From: Microlunatus soli
Lineage (GTDB): Bacteria > Actinomycetota > Actinomycetes > Propionibacteriales > Propionibacteriaceae
Length of the DNA stretch: 64,000 nucleotides
Direction of reading: 5' to 3'
Assembly (NCBI RefSeq): GCF_900105385.1
Contig: NZ_LT629772.1
Span: forward strand, 5,704,001 to 5,768,000
In this document: in pieces, positions 26,565-35,415 of the stretch
Numbering within the stretch: position 1 is the stretch's first letter
How the letters are laid out: each line of letters begins with the position of its first letter
The notes under the pieces: generated by a model
Told to the model about the DNA's origin: nothing
Database searches by the model: none
The model's input: the letters and a program-made list of their open reading frames with translations, nothing else
Translations under genes and position numbers: made by a program

Positions 26565-27749
26565 ATGAGTGCAGTGACCAGGGACACCCTGTTGGCGGCC
26601 CGGACGGGTCAGTTGGTGGGGTCGGTGATCGACTCCTCGACTTCGCTGCTGCAGAAGCAGAGCCACGACATCGTACGGTTCGCGATGGGCAGTCCGGCCG
26701 CCGAGGCGATCCCGGACTTCTCCTCTGTCGCTGCCGATGCGCTGAGCGCCGACGCCTTCGACTACGCCGCCACCGAGGGCGACCCGAAGCTCCGTTCCGC
26801 CTTGCTGGAGATGCTGTCCGGGACGACCGATGAAACCACGCCGGACCGGTTGACGATCACCGCCGGCGGCATGCAGGGGCTCGATCTGTTCGGCAAACTC
26901 TTCATCGACCCGGGCGACCTGGTGGTGATCGAGTCGCCGACCTACACCAACGGCAGTGCCACCGCGCTGTCCTACGGTGCTGAATTGCTCGAGGTCGGTG
27001 TCGATGCCGACGGCATGATCGTCGACGAGTTGGAGGCCGCGGTCGCGGCTGCCGGGCGGAAGCCGAAGGCGATCTACGTCATCCCGACCTTCCAGAATCC
27101 GTCCGGCACGACGCTCAGTCTGCAGCGCCGACTGAGGCTGCTGGAATTGGCCCGCGACTGGGGATCGATGATCATCGACGACGACCCGTACGGAATGCTG
27201 CGGTTCGCCGATTCCGAGATCCCGTCGCTGCGGGCGTTGGCTGAGGGAGATCCGCTGGTCTTCTCGGTGCGTACCTTCTCCAAGATCATCGCCCCCGGTC
27301 TGCGGGTCGGCTGGGTGGACGCCGATCCTGCGTTGCAGCCGTTGTTGATCAACGCGAAGCAGGCGATGGACACCTGCGCCAACCTGCCCAATCAGCGGCT
27401 GATCGCCGGGTTCCTGTCCGAGGGCAGGTTGGCCGGCCATCTGACCGAGCAGCGCGCCCGCTACGCCGAACGCAAGACGGCGATGCAGTCGGCGTTGACC
27501 GAGCACTTCGCCGATCTGGGGACCTGGACCGATCCGTCCGGCGGCTTCTTCCTCTGGGTGACGTTGCCCGGCATCGACACCCAGGGGCTCTTCGAACGGG
27601 CGCTGGCTGCCGGCGTCGCCTACATCCCGGGTCCGGCGTTCTCTCCGTCCGGCCGGTTCGGTGATGCCTTGCGACTCTGTTTCGCCTCCAGTACGCCGGA
27701 CCGGATCGCCGAGGGGGTTGCCCGGCTGCGGCGTGCTGTCGATGGCTGA
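26565..27749 (+). CDS. PLP-dependent aminotransferase, fold type I (2-aminoadipate/KAT-like)
   Basis: A 394-residue class I/II aminotransferase related to the catalytic domain of MocR regulators but without an HTH. Lys240 in TFSKIIAPGLRVGW carries PLP; IPTFQNPSGTTLS supplies the Asn ligand and DDDPYGMLRF the Asp/Tyr pair. ATG 26565 lies 8 bases after the M24 stop. It probably removes the amino group of an intermediate to give a keto acid, possibly the substrate of the dehydrogenase in the left arm. Confidence 0.9.
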   Translation: MSAVTRDTLLAARTGQLVGSVIDSSTSLLQKQSHDIVRFAMGSPAAEAIPDFSSVAADALSADAFDYAATEGDPKLRSALLEMLSGTTDETTPDRLTITAGGMQGLDLFGKLFIDPGDLVVIESPTYTNGSATALSYGAELLEVGVDADGMIVDELEAAVAAAGRKPKAIYVIPTFQNPSGTTLSLQRRLRLLELARDWGSMIIDDDPYGMLRFADSEIPSLRALAEGDPLVFSVRTFSKIIAPGLRVGWVDADPALQPLLINAKQAMDTCANLPNQRLIAGFLSEGRLAGHLTEQRARYAERKTAMQSALTEHFADLGTWTDPSGGFFLWVTLPGIDTQGLFERALAAGVAYIPGPAFSPSGRFGDALRLCFASSTPDRIAEGVARLRRAVDG

Positions 27750-28953
27750 GCTCAGCCTGCTGCAGGCTTCGGTGCTGGACCTGATCGGTGTCGAGGAGAT
27801 CACCTCACTGGCTGCCGGTCTGGTGGTCGCGCCGGGAGAGAATCCGCCGGGCCAGGAACAGGCGACCGTTGACGTGCTGGCCCAGGCCTGCGCGCTGCGC
27901 GGACTTGATCATGAAACCGACGAGGTCCGGCCCGATCGACCCAACCTGCGGGCGGTGCTGCCCGGTGGCTCGGGTCCGGGGGTGTTGCTGCTCGGGCATT
28001 CCGACGTGGTGCCGGTCGGCGACGGCTGGACCACCGATCCGTACGGCGGTCTGGTCCGTGACGGGCGGCTCTACGGGCGCGGGTCGTCGGACATGAAGGG
28101 CGGTCTGGCAGCGATGATCGTCGCGATGGGCGCACTGCGTCGTTCCGGGGTGCCGCTCAGCGGCCCGGTCGAGCTCGCGGTCACCGTCGACGAGGAGGAC
28201 GCCGCCCTCGGTGTGCAGCATTACCTGGCGGCCGGACACGGTCATGATCATCTGGGCTGCATCGTCGGTGAACCGACCGAGCTGCAGCCGATCATCGCCG
28301 CCCGCGGCGACGCCTATCTGACGGTGCGGGTGACCGGCCGGGCGGCCCATGCCGGGCACCCGTCGGACGGGCTGAACGCGATCGTCGGCGCCGGACGGGT
28401 GATCGACGATCTGTCCCGGTGGCATCGCGAGCTCGCCGCCGACGCGCACCCGCTGGCCGGTCCGGCGACGGTCAGTGTCGGACGGATCGACGGCGGCACC
28501 GGCGCCTCCATCGTCGCCGCCGAATGCGAACTGACCGCCGACCGTCGGCTGCTCCCCGGCGAAACCGGTACGGACGCTCTGAAGACCCTGACCGGCCGTC
28601 TCGATCAACTGGGGCTGTCCGCCGACGGCTACCGGACCGAGGTATCGGTGGGGCTGGACATGCCTGGTTTCGAGACCGCGGCCGATGATCAGCTCGTGCT
28701 CGCTGTCCGGTCGGCGGCTCGGGCAGCGTCGGCTCCCGATCATGACCCCGGTGGCTGGACTGCTGCCTGTGACGGCGGATTCCTGGCCCGCGACGCCGGG
28801 CTGCCGGTCGTCGTCTACGGCCCGGGCTCGGTGTCCGAACAGGCCCACCGAGCCGACGAATCCGTGCCCCTGCAGGAATTACTGTCGGCGGCTCGGACCT
28901 ACGCACTGACCATCCTGGAACTTCTGGGGCCACGAGAAGGAGGCCGACCATGA
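27742..28953 (+). CDS. M20 family metallohydrolase (ArgE/DapE-type deacylase)
   Basis: A 403-residue zinc peptidase/deacylase. Motifs: LLLGHSDVVPVGDGW (His, Asp), YGRGSSDMKGGLAAM (bridging Asp), VTVDEEDAALG (catalytic Glu plus ligand) and the dimerisation domain VTGRAAHAGHPSDGLNAI. ATG 27742 overlaps the aminotransferase end by 8 bases. Likely hydrolyses an N-acyl amino acid or carbamoyl amide made earlier in the pathway. Confidence 0.9.
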   Translation: MAELSLLQASVLDLIGVEEITSLAAGLVVAPGENPPGQEQATVDVLAQACALRGLDHETDEVRPDRPNLRAVLPGGSGPGVLLLGHSDVVPVGDGWTTDPYGGLVRDGRLYGRGSSDMKGGLAAMIVAMGALRRSGVPLSGPVELAVTVDEEDAALGVQHYLAAGHGHDHLGCIVGEPTELQPIIAARGDAYLTVRVTGRAAHAGHPSDGLNAIVGAGRVIDDLSRWHRELAADAHPLAGPATVSVGRIDGGTGASIVAAECELTADRRLLPGETGTDALKTLTGRLDQLGLSADGYRTEVSVGLDMPGFETAADDQLVLAVRSAARAASAPDHDPGGWTAACDGGFLARDAGLPVVVYGPGSVSEQAHRADESVPLQELLSAARTYALTILELLGPREGGRP

Positions 28954-29693
28954 CCACCATCGGACTGCTCTACCCGGGGCACAGCGCCGAGGACGACTTC
29001 GCCCACGCCGAGGAAAGGCTGGACGGCGTCCGGCTGCCGCTGGTGCACACCGCGATGGCCAGCGATGCCCACCGGCCCGATGAACTGCGTGCCTGGGGCA
29101 GTGCGCAGGCTCTGGCCGACGGCGCCACCGAGCTGAAGGGTGAGCAGCCGGAGGCGATCATCTGGGCCTGCACCAGCGGCAGTTTCGTCTTCGGCTGGGA
29201 GGGCGCCCAGGCTCAAGCCGACGAGCTCTCGGCGGTCTGCGGACTGCCGGCATCGTCGACGTCGTTGGCCTTTGCCGGTGCCGCCCGGCAGCTCGGTGTC
29301 GACAGCGTCGCGGTTGCGGCGTCGTACCCCGATGACGTCGCCAGGCTGTTCGTCGACTTCCTTTCCGGCGCGGGGATCACTGTTGCCGGGTTCGGTGCCT
29401 CCGACATCCTCTACGCCTCCGATGTCGGCAAGCTCGGCCGGGACGAGGTGATCACCATGATCAAAGCTGCGGATACTCCGCAGGCCGGCGCGATCCTGGT
29501 GCCGGACACGGCGATGCACACGCTGGGCATCCTGGATGATCTTGAAGCTGCGGTCGGCAAGCCGGTGCTGACCGCCAATCAGGTGTCGGTCTGGGAAGGC
29601 CTGCGGGTGAGCGGGCAGCAGCAGGCGGCGTTGAGTCTCGGAGCGTTGTTCGCGGATCGAGCGGCTGTCAGTCGCTACGCGGAAAGACCGTGA
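28950..29693 (+). CDS. Asp/Glu racemase superfamily protein, single-cysteine form
   Basis: A 247-residue paralogue of the protein at 24534. Cys74 in WACTSGSFVFGW is kept, but the second cysteine is replaced by Asp186 in LVPDTAMHTLG, so a two-base racemase mechanism is not possible. Single-cysteine members such as arylmalonate decarboxylase catalyse other reactions, though that enzyme keeps the opposite cysteine. ATGA overlap with M20. Last gene of the right arm, with its 3' end overlapping vapC by 26 bases on the other strand. Confidence 0.87.
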   Translation: MTTIGLLYPGHSAEDDFAHAEERLDGVRLPLVHTAMASDAHRPDELRAWGSAQALADGATELKGEQPEAIIWACTSGSFVFGWEGAQAQADELSAVCGLPASSTSLAFAGAARQLGVDSVAVAASYPDDVARLFVDFLSGAGITVAGFGASDILYASDVGKLGRDEVITMIKAADTPQAGAILVPDTAMHTLGILDDLEAAVGKPVLTANQVSVWEGLRVSGQQQAALSLGALFADRAAVSRYAERP

Positions 29694-30060
29694 CGTCTGC
29701 GCTGTGACCGTTCGTCGCGAGCTTTGCATCACAGGTGACCAAGGGCGCTCGGAGGCCTTCGGCCAAGGCGATGTACGACGCGTCGTAGCTGGTGAACTGG
29801 TGGCGCAGGTCCCAGATCCTCTCCGCGAGCGGCTCGATCTCCTGACGGAGGATGGAGAACGCGAAGTGGTCGGAGATCGCCTGATGTGCTGATGATGCGT
29901 TGAGCTTTCGTCCGAGGGTCAGGATCCGGATCGCAGAGAGGACTTCGACGTCGAGAACGTGCGGCGCTGCGAGATCGCCCTCCAGCGCTTCCAATAGGCC
30001 GTCGTCCGGATCCTTCCCGATGAGTGCTTCCACCATCGCAGATGCGTCGACGACGATCAT
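29668..30060 (-). CDS. vapC: PIN-domain toxin, VapC family
   Basis: A 130-residue ribonuclease toxin. The acidic PIN residues are in VVDASAMVEAL (Asp5), LDVEVLSAI (Glu), YDASYIALAE (Asp) and CDAKLA (Asp). ATG 30060 overlaps the antitoxin stop by 4 bases, giving coupled expression. Its 3' end overlaps the convergent racemase gene. Target RNA cannot be predicted. Confidence 0.92.
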   Translation of the reverse strand: MIVVDASAMVEALIGKDPDDGLLEALEGDLAAPHVLDVEVLSAIRILTLGRKLNASSAHQAISDHFAFSILRQEIEPLAERIWDLRHQFTSYDASYIALAEGLRAPLVTCDAKLATNGHSADVTVFPRSD

Positions 30061-30284
30061 GGACGGTCGGCTTGGACTGCGGCGATGATCTCCTGCGGCG
30101 TCGGCGCATCGGATCGGTCGCGCAGACGTAGCCGTGCGACCACCTCCGCGTTGCTCGGACGCTCGGCGAGCGTGGTCAACGCTGCGGCGACGTAGGCAGA
30201 GAGCGACTGGCCGTCGGCGGCCGCGCGTTGCTTCAGCCGTTCCGCCACCTCGTCGGGAACGTCGCGGATGTAGAGCGTTGTCAT
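30057..30284 (-). CDS. vapB: Ribbon-helix-helix antitoxin, VapB/FitA-like
   Basis: A 75-residue antitoxin with a ribbon-helix-helix at the N-terminus (TTLYIRDVPDEVAERLKQRAA) that binds the operon promoter, and a C-terminal tail that inhibits the toxin. ATG 30284, 4-base overlap with vapC. It stands between the catabolic island and the ole cluster, marking a likely boundary between acquired segments. Confidence 0.9.
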   Translation of the reverse strand: MTTLYIRDVPDEVAERLKQRAAADGQSLSAYVAAALTTLAERPSNAEVVARLRLRDRSDAPTPQEIIAAVQADRP

Positions 30285-30333
30285 GTCTCAAATCTAGCGC
30301 CGTGCTAGCAGGTTGCAAGCATGCTCTGAAAGC

Positions 30334-31317
30334 TCAGCTGCCGTTGGCGGCGTACCAGCGGGTCAGCTCGGCGAAGCCCTCGTCCAGGCTGATCGACGGC
30401 CGCCAACCGAGCGACTGCCGGGTCCGTCGCTGGTCGAACCAGTGGGCGGTGGAGAGCTGTTCGACCAGGAACCGGGTGATCGGCGGATCGGCGTCGTCGC
30501 CGGGCCGCAGCTTCCAGAGCTGCTCGGCAAGGCTGCCGGCCAGCCGGGCCGGACCGACGGGCAGGTGACGGGTCGGCAGCGGAGCGCCGCCGGCTCGTGC
30601 CATCGCCGTAAGGATCTCGCCGATCGGCCGGGGTTCACCGTTGCTCACCACCAGCGCCTCGCCGTGCACGCCGTCGGGTGTGCAGCGGTCCACTGCGGCG
30701 ACCAGCGCGTCGACCGCGTTCGCCACATACGTGGTGTCGACCAGCACCGCAGCCTGACCGAACAACGGCAACCGACGCTGCCGGGCCCGGGCCACGATCC
30801 GGCCGACCAGCTGGGTGTCGCCCGGGCCCCAGACGATGTGCGGCCGGACCGCCAGGACCGCCAGCGTCGCACTGTCGGCGGCCAATGCCAGCAACTCGGC
30901 TTCGGCCTTGGTCCGGGCGTATGGGCCGCGTGCGGTGCTCGGGTCTGCCGGGCCGGCCCCGACACCGACCAGGGACGAACCGCTGTGCGCCACCGACGGG
31001 GACGACACGTTGATCAGCCGCTCGACGCCGGCTTCCTGGCAGGCCCGGACCACCGCCCGGGTGCCGTCGACGTTGGCCCGGCGGTAGTCCGCCTCGGCTC
31101 CGGTCACGTTGACCTTGGCTGCCAGGTGAACGACGGCTTGTTGATCTTGGACGGCGCGGCGTACCAGGGCGAGGTCGGCGATGTCGCCGAGCACCTCGCG
31201 CAACCCCGACCCGGACGGTCGGCGCTGCAGCACGGTGACGTCGTCCCCGCGCGCGGCGAGGGCCCGGGCGGTGGCGCCGCCGAGCATCCCGCTGGCACCG
31301 GTGACCAGCACCTTCAT
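30334..31317 (-). CDS. oleD: OleD, NAD(P)H-dependent 2-alkyl-3-ketoacid reductase
   Basis: A 327-residue extended SDR of the 3-beta-HSD type. GASGMLGGA at residues 7-15 binds NAD(P)H and Y-ARTK provides the Tyr/Lys pair. In olefin synthesis OleD reduces the 2-alkyl-3-ketoacid made by OleA to a 2-alkyl-3-hydroxyacid. It starts 5 bases after the OleBC stop, giving an oleA-oleBC-oleD operon. Assignment rests on context with OleA and OleBC. Confidence 0.9.
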   Translation of the reverse strand: MKVLVTGASGMLGGATARALAARGDDVTVLQRRPSGSGLREVLGDIADLALVRRAVQDQQAVVHLAAKVNVTGAEADYRRANVDGTRAVVRACQEAGVERLINVSSPSVAHSGSSLVGVGAGPADPSTARGPYARTKAEAELLALAADSATLAVLAVRPHIVWGPGDTQLVGRIVARARQRRLPLFGQAAVLVDTTYVANAVDALVAAVDRCTPDGVHGEALVVSNGEPRPIGEILTAMARAGGAPLPTRHLPVGPARLAGSLAEQLWKLRPGDDADPPITRFLVEQLSTAHWFDQRRTRQSLGWRPSISLDEGFAELTRWYAANGS

Positions 31318-31322
31318 CGCCG

Positions 31323-34001
31323 TCAGACCTTCCCGGCGCGTTCGCCGGCCAGCAACCGTCCGGCCCAGCGAGCGAGCCGGGTCCGGTCCACCTTCGACGC
31401 GTGTCGGATGTCCACCGGCAACGCGTCGAGCACCAGTACCGCGGCCAGCGGAACGGTCGAGACCGCGCGGACGGCCGCTGCCAGGTCCGGATCGGCGACA
31501 TGCTGCCGGGACGGTGCTGCACCGGTCGGCACGACCACGGCCACGACCTGCTGGGTGCCGGTCGGTCCGACACCGACCGCGGCCGCCGACCTCACCTGCG
31601 GCAGTTCCTCGATCCGCTGTTCGACGCGGACCGGGGTGACCGGACCGTCGGCGGTGCTGATCACGTGCAGCAACCGGCCCTCGACCCAGAGCCGACCATG
31701 ATCATCTAGGTGGCCGACGTCGCCGGTCCGGTGATAGCCGGGGTTGCGGGAGGCGGCCTGCTCGGTCGCCCAGAGCCGGTCGTAGCGGTCCTTGCGATGG
31801 GCGGCCGCGATACAGATCTCACCGGTCACACCGACCTGGTCGGTCAGCGGCCCGTCGGCCCGGCCCTGCTCGTCCAGCGGGCTCACCCGGAGCGTCACGC
31901 CCGGCAGCGGCAGGCCGACGCAGACTCCGTTGCCCCGGCCGGCGCTCTCGATCTCGGCCAGCGAGATGTCGGTGGCCGGCAGCACCTCGGTCATCCCGTA
32001 CGGGGTGTGCAGTTCGGCGTTCGGCAGCAGCTGCTGCACCTCCCGCAGCAACGGCGCCGGTACCGGCGCACCGGCTGACAGCACGGTGTGCACGCCGTGC
32101 AGCAGGGCGCGTTGTTCGGCGGTCAGGGCGTCGCTGCTGGCGACCACATTGCGCAACGCGGCAGGGGAGGCGAACACCACGGTCGCGTCCAGTGCTCGTA
32201 CGGCGTCGGCCAGCGCCACCGCGGTGAGCGTTCCGGGTGCGGTGACGTCCATGTCCGGGACGACGGCGCCGATCCCCATCGCCGGTCCGTAGAGGGCAAA
32301 CGGTGCGAAGGCCGCGACCAGCCGGTCGTCGGGCCCGACCCGCATGATGCCGGCGACCTTGGCGATCTGCTCCTTGAGCTGGCTCTGCCGATAGACCACT
32401 CCCTTGGCCGGGCCGGTCGCGCCGGAGGTGAACAGCACCGCACCCTCGGTGTCGGCCGGGTCGCGGTGCGGCAGCGTGCGGCCGCGGCCGTCCTCCTCGA
32501 TCTGGCGAAGGTCGGCTTCCCAGCCGCCGATCCGTGCCAGCGCCGTCCGGGAACCGACCCCGATCCGACGTCCCGGGACGCCCAGCGCCCGGATCGCCAG
32601 CAACCCCTTGCCGATCCCGATCACGAACCGGGGGTGCGCGCTGCGCAGGGCGTGTGCCATGCCGCGGACTCCGAGTCCGGCGTCGGCGACCACGATCACC
32701 GCACCGACCCGCCAGCAGGCGTACACCGCGACGGTCAGGTCGATTCCGGGTGGCACGAGCATCGCGACCCGATCACCGGGCTGCAGGCCGAAGTGCTGGA
32801 GCCCGGCGGCGGTGTCGGCGATCCGGCGTTCCAGGTCGGCGAAGGAGACCGTGCTGGTCACCCCGTTGTGCACTTCGGCGGCAGCCGTGGCCGGGTCGTC
32901 GGCCCGTCGGACCAGAGCGGCCCAGGGCAGATCGTCCTCGGTCCAGGTGACGGCCTCCGGGGTCGGTTGGGGGACCGGTTCGGTGGCCGGCTGCGGCGCG
33001 GACGTCGCGACGTGCCGCTGGATCCAGTGCCAGGTGTCGGTCGCGGTCCGCGGCTCGTCCTCAGTGACCAGGTGGGCGGCGCGGGGGTAGCGGTGCACGT
33101 CGGCCTGCGGCAGTCGGCGTTCAAGATCATCGAGGAAGCCGTCGTGGAAGACCGGGTCTCGACCGCCCCACAGCAGCAGCGCAGGCACCTCGAGGTCACC
33201 GGCGCCGGCAGCGATCGCGTCGAACGCCGGTCGGCTGACATGATCGGCCTCCAGCGGGATGTCGGCCACGAAGTCGCCGACCGCCTCCCGTCGGGCCGCG
33301 CTGCCGTACGGTCGGGCCAGCTCGGCGCGAACACGGGCCGGCAGGGCGGGGCGGGAGAGAGCAGCGGCGGTTCGGACGAACGTCGGGGTCCGCACGCAGG
33401 TCGCGCGCAGCAATGCCGGAGTCCGCGCCGGTCGCAGCAACGTCGGCAACTCGGCGCCGACCGGCAGGTCCAGGCCGGTGTTGGCCAGCACGACGGCGGC
33501 CAGCTGATCGCGATGCTGCAGCGCCCAGCCGAGCGAGATGATGCCGCCCCAGTCGTGCCCGACGGTGACCACCGGTCCGGTGATCCGGAGCCGGTCGGTG
33601 AGCGCGCCGAGATCGGCAACCCGTTGGGGCAGCGTGCGCGACCGGTCGAGTCGTTCGGACCAGCCCATCGAGAGCTGATCGACCGCGACCACCCGCCAGC
33701 CGGGCAGCGCCTCGGCCAGGAACCGGCGCCACAGGTAGGACCAGGTCGGGTTGCCGTGCACACAGAGCATCGTGCCGACCACGGGGCGGTCCGGATCGGC
33801 GGCGTGGGTGTCCAGGATGTGCCAGGTGTGTGCCGTCCCGGTGCCGGGATCGGTGACCTCGATCAGTCGCGACCAGCCGGGGTCGACGTCGGCGTATCCG
33901 CTGAGGTCCGGCGCAACGGCCGGTTGCGCAACCCGTCCCCGTCGCGTTCGTGCTCGGGTGCGCGGGTACGGCGCCGTCGTCACCAGGCGCTCTCGACTCA
34001 C
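31323..34001 (-). CDS. oleBC: OleBC fusion: beta-lactone decarboxylase plus beta-lactone synthetase
   Basis: An 892-residue two-domain protein. The N-terminal OleB part (about 1-340) is a haloalkane-dehalogenase-like alpha/beta hydrolase with HGNPTW at 82-87, nucleophile Asp150 in VGHDWGG, Asp282 in WGGRDPVF and His310. The C-terminal OleC part (about 360-890) is an acyl-adenylate-type ligase with LFTSGATGPAKGV at 523-535. OleC closes the hydroxyacid to a beta-lactone and OleB releases CO2 to give a cis-olefin. The start chosen is GTG 34001, overlapping the oleA stop (GTGA); an open extension to 34349 lies antisense-free inside oleA and is rejected. OleBC fusions are typical of actinobacteria. 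Confidence 0.93.
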   Translation of the reverse strand: MSRERLVTTAPYPRTRARTRRGRVAQPAVAPDLSGYADVDPGWSRLIEVTDPGTGTAHTWHILDTHAADPDRPVVGTMLCVHGNPTWSYLWRRFLAEALPGWRVVAVDQLSMGWSERLDRSRTLPQRVADLGALTDRLRITGPVVTVGHDWGGIISLGWALQHRDQLAAVVLANTGLDLPVGAELPTLLRPARTPALLRATCVRTPTFVRTAAALSRPALPARVRAELARPYGSAARREAVGDFVADIPLEADHVSRPAFDAIAAGAGDLEVPALLLWGGRDPVFHDGFLDDLERRLPQADVHRYPRAAHLVTEDEPRTATDTWHWIQRHVATSAPQPATEPVPQPTPEAVTWTEDDLPWAALVRRADDPATAAAEVHNGVTSTVSFADLERRIADTAAGLQHFGLQPGDRVAMLVPPGIDLTVAVYACWRVGAVIVVADAGLGVRGMAHALRSAHPRFVIGIGKGLLAIRALGVPGRRIGVGSRTALARIGGWEADLRQIEEDGRGRTLPHRDPADTEGAVLFTSGATGPAKGVVYRQSQLKEQIAKVAGIMRVGPDDRLVAAFAPFALYGPAMGIGAVVPDMDVTAPGTLTAVALADAVRALDATVVFASPAALRNVVASSDALTAEQRALLHGVHTVLSAGAPVPAPLLREVQQLLPNAELHTPYGMTEVLPATDISLAEIESAGRGNGVCVGLPLPGVTLRVSPLDEQGRADGPLTDQVGVTGEICIAAAHRKDRYDRLWATEQAASRNPGYHRTGDVGHLDDHGRLWVEGRLLHVISTADGPVTPVRVEQRIEELPQVRSAAAVGVGPTGTQQVVAVVVPTGAAPSRQHVADPDLAAAVRAVSTVPLAAVLVLDALPVDIRHASKVDRTRLARWAGRLLAGERAGKV

Positions 34002-35020
34002 CAGGCGATCTCGGCGAAGGAGGTGTTCAGGCCGGAACCGATGCCCATCAGCATCACCTGCATGCCCGGCTGCAGCCGGTCGGCGTTCTGAGCCAACGTG
34101 AACGGTACGGCGGCCGCGCCGAGGTTGCCGTAGGTCTCGACCGTGGTGGGGCAGCGGTCGGTGCTGACGCCGATCGCCGTGGCCATCGCCGCGATGTGCT
34201 TGACCGAGGTCTGGTGGCAGAAGAAGTAATCGGCCCCGGACCAGTCGAAGTCCTCGGCGGCGTCGGTCCAGGTGTCGATGGCAAGCTTGATGCCGGCCCG
34301 GAACAGCGCGCCACTGTCGGTGTTCATCAGGTTCATGTCGCCGATGCACAGCTCGTGATGCTCGCTGCCGGACCGGCTGACGCCGCCGATCACGCGATGG
34401 CCCTCGGGGTGCTGGTCGCTGCGGCCGATCACCATCGCTGCCGCGCCCGATCCGATAGTGAGGCTGGCGAACTGGGACTTGACCTCCTTGGCCGTGGCTT
34501 CCGGGCTCTCCAGGCGCCGCAGGGTGGCCTCGTGGAGGTCACGGACCGACTCGGCGTCGACCAGCAAGGCGTAGTCGATCTGTCCGGAGTCGATCATCAT
34601 CCCGGCGACCTGCAGTCCGTTCACGAAGCCGAGGCAGGCGTTGGCGACGTCGAAGCTGAAGCAGTTGGTCGGCAGCCCGAGCTGATGATGGACCGCAACC
34701 GCTGAGGACGGCTCCAGGTGCGGTCGGGTGACGGCAGTGCTGATCAGGACGCCGACCTGCGCGGGGGTGATGCCGGCTTCGGCCAATGCCTTGGCTCCGG
34801 CCATCGCGGCGGCGTCGGCAAAGCTGACGTCCTCGGGCCACCAGCGTCGCTCCCGGACCCCGGCCAGTTCCTCGAGCATCCCGCGCTTGAGGCCGGTGCG
34901 TTCGTGGGTCGCCGCCAGTCGGTCGTCGAACTGCGCGGAGGTCGCCACCACCGGCGCCTCGACCGCGCAGACCGACAGGATGCTGGTGTTCTTCAGCCGA
35001 TACGTTGCGTTGCCGCTCAT
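33998..35020 (-). CDS. oleA: OleA, thiolase-fold acyl-CoA condensing enzyme
   Basis: A 340-residue KAS-III/thiolase-like enzyme that joins two fatty acyl-CoA chains head to head to a 2-alkyl-3-ketoacid. Cys129 in DVANACLGF is the acylated residue and Glu103 in HLEPSSAV matches the spacing of Glu117 to Cys143 in Xanthomonas OleA; His in FFCHQTSVKH and Asn in ETYGNLGAA complete the site. ATG 35020. First gene of the ole operon; the upstream 395 bases hold its promoter. Confidence 0.93.
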   Translation of the reverse strand: MSGNATYRLKNTSILSVCAVEAPVVATSAQFDDRLAATHERTGLKRGMLEELAGVRERRWWPEDVSFADAAAMAGAKALAEAGITPAQVGVLISTAVTRPHLEPSSAVAVHHQLGLPTNCFSFDVANACLGFVNGLQVAGMMIDSGQIDYALLVDAESVRDLHEATLRRLESPEATAKEVKSQFASLTIGSGAAAMVIGRSDQHPEGHRVIGGVSRSGSEHHELCIGDMNLMNTDSGALFRAGIKLAIDTWTDAAEDFDWSGADYFFCHQTSVKHIAAMATAIGVSTDRCPTTVETYGNLGAAAVPFTLAQNADRLQPGMQVMLMGIGSGLNTSFAEIAW

Positions 35021-35415
35021 GTGCCTTCTTCTACCCTCTGCCCGCTATCCGCCCGCACCGGTGAACGGGTGAATCGCCTTGTCGGCCGCCCGACCAGCTC
35101 GGGTCGGCGGGCGCCTACGCGGGGGACCAAAGGCCTGCGAAGCGCACCTATGACCGTACGTAGTCGAGCGCGGCGACACAAACCTCGGCGGTTCCTGGCC
35201 CCCGGATCGGGCTCCGCGCGGCACGATTTGGGGGATGTACCGGAGACATCCCCCAACTCGCGCTCCGAGTCGTCGTTGCAACCGAACATAGCCGATCAGT
35301 CCGTCCAGGTAGCCCCTGTGTGCCGGCGTCACGGGTCGTCCAGTTGCCCGATCGTTGGTGGTGTTCATGGGCCGACGCTGGCAGCGGTGGAGGCCACGCC
35401 TCGCTGCCGTGAGAG
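35021..35415. other. Gene-free stretch between the ole operon and a serine hydrolase
   Basis: No convincing gene on either strand: open frames there have unnatural Arg/Ser-rich products. It must hold the oleA promoter (reading left) and the 3' end region of the serine hydrolase gene (also reading left). It contains the 11-bp hairpin at 35228-35256. I see no other RNA gene or repeat. Confidence 0.5.
35228..35256. terminator. Strong 11-bp hairpin, probable terminator
   Basis: TTGGGGGATGT (35228-35238) pairs perfectly with ACATCCCCCAA (35246-35256) around a 7-base loop. It lies 160 bases beyond the stop of the serine hydrolase gene and upstream of oleA, where it could end the IclR/serine hydrolase transcript. 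The stem's outer A/T pairs give short A and T ends for either direction. Confidence 0.5.

Noticed and set aside
24534-29693. Firm naming of the island as an eut/doe ectoine operon
   Set aside because: The threonine-dehydratase-like EutB and a typical DoeB are missing, and amidase, DUF3830 and dehydrogenase are not standard members, so family resemblance is not enough.
34002-34349. N-terminal extension of OleBC
   Set aside because: It lies wholly inside oleA, gives an Arg/His-rich product, and a GTG overlapping the oleA stop gives a normal OleB start.
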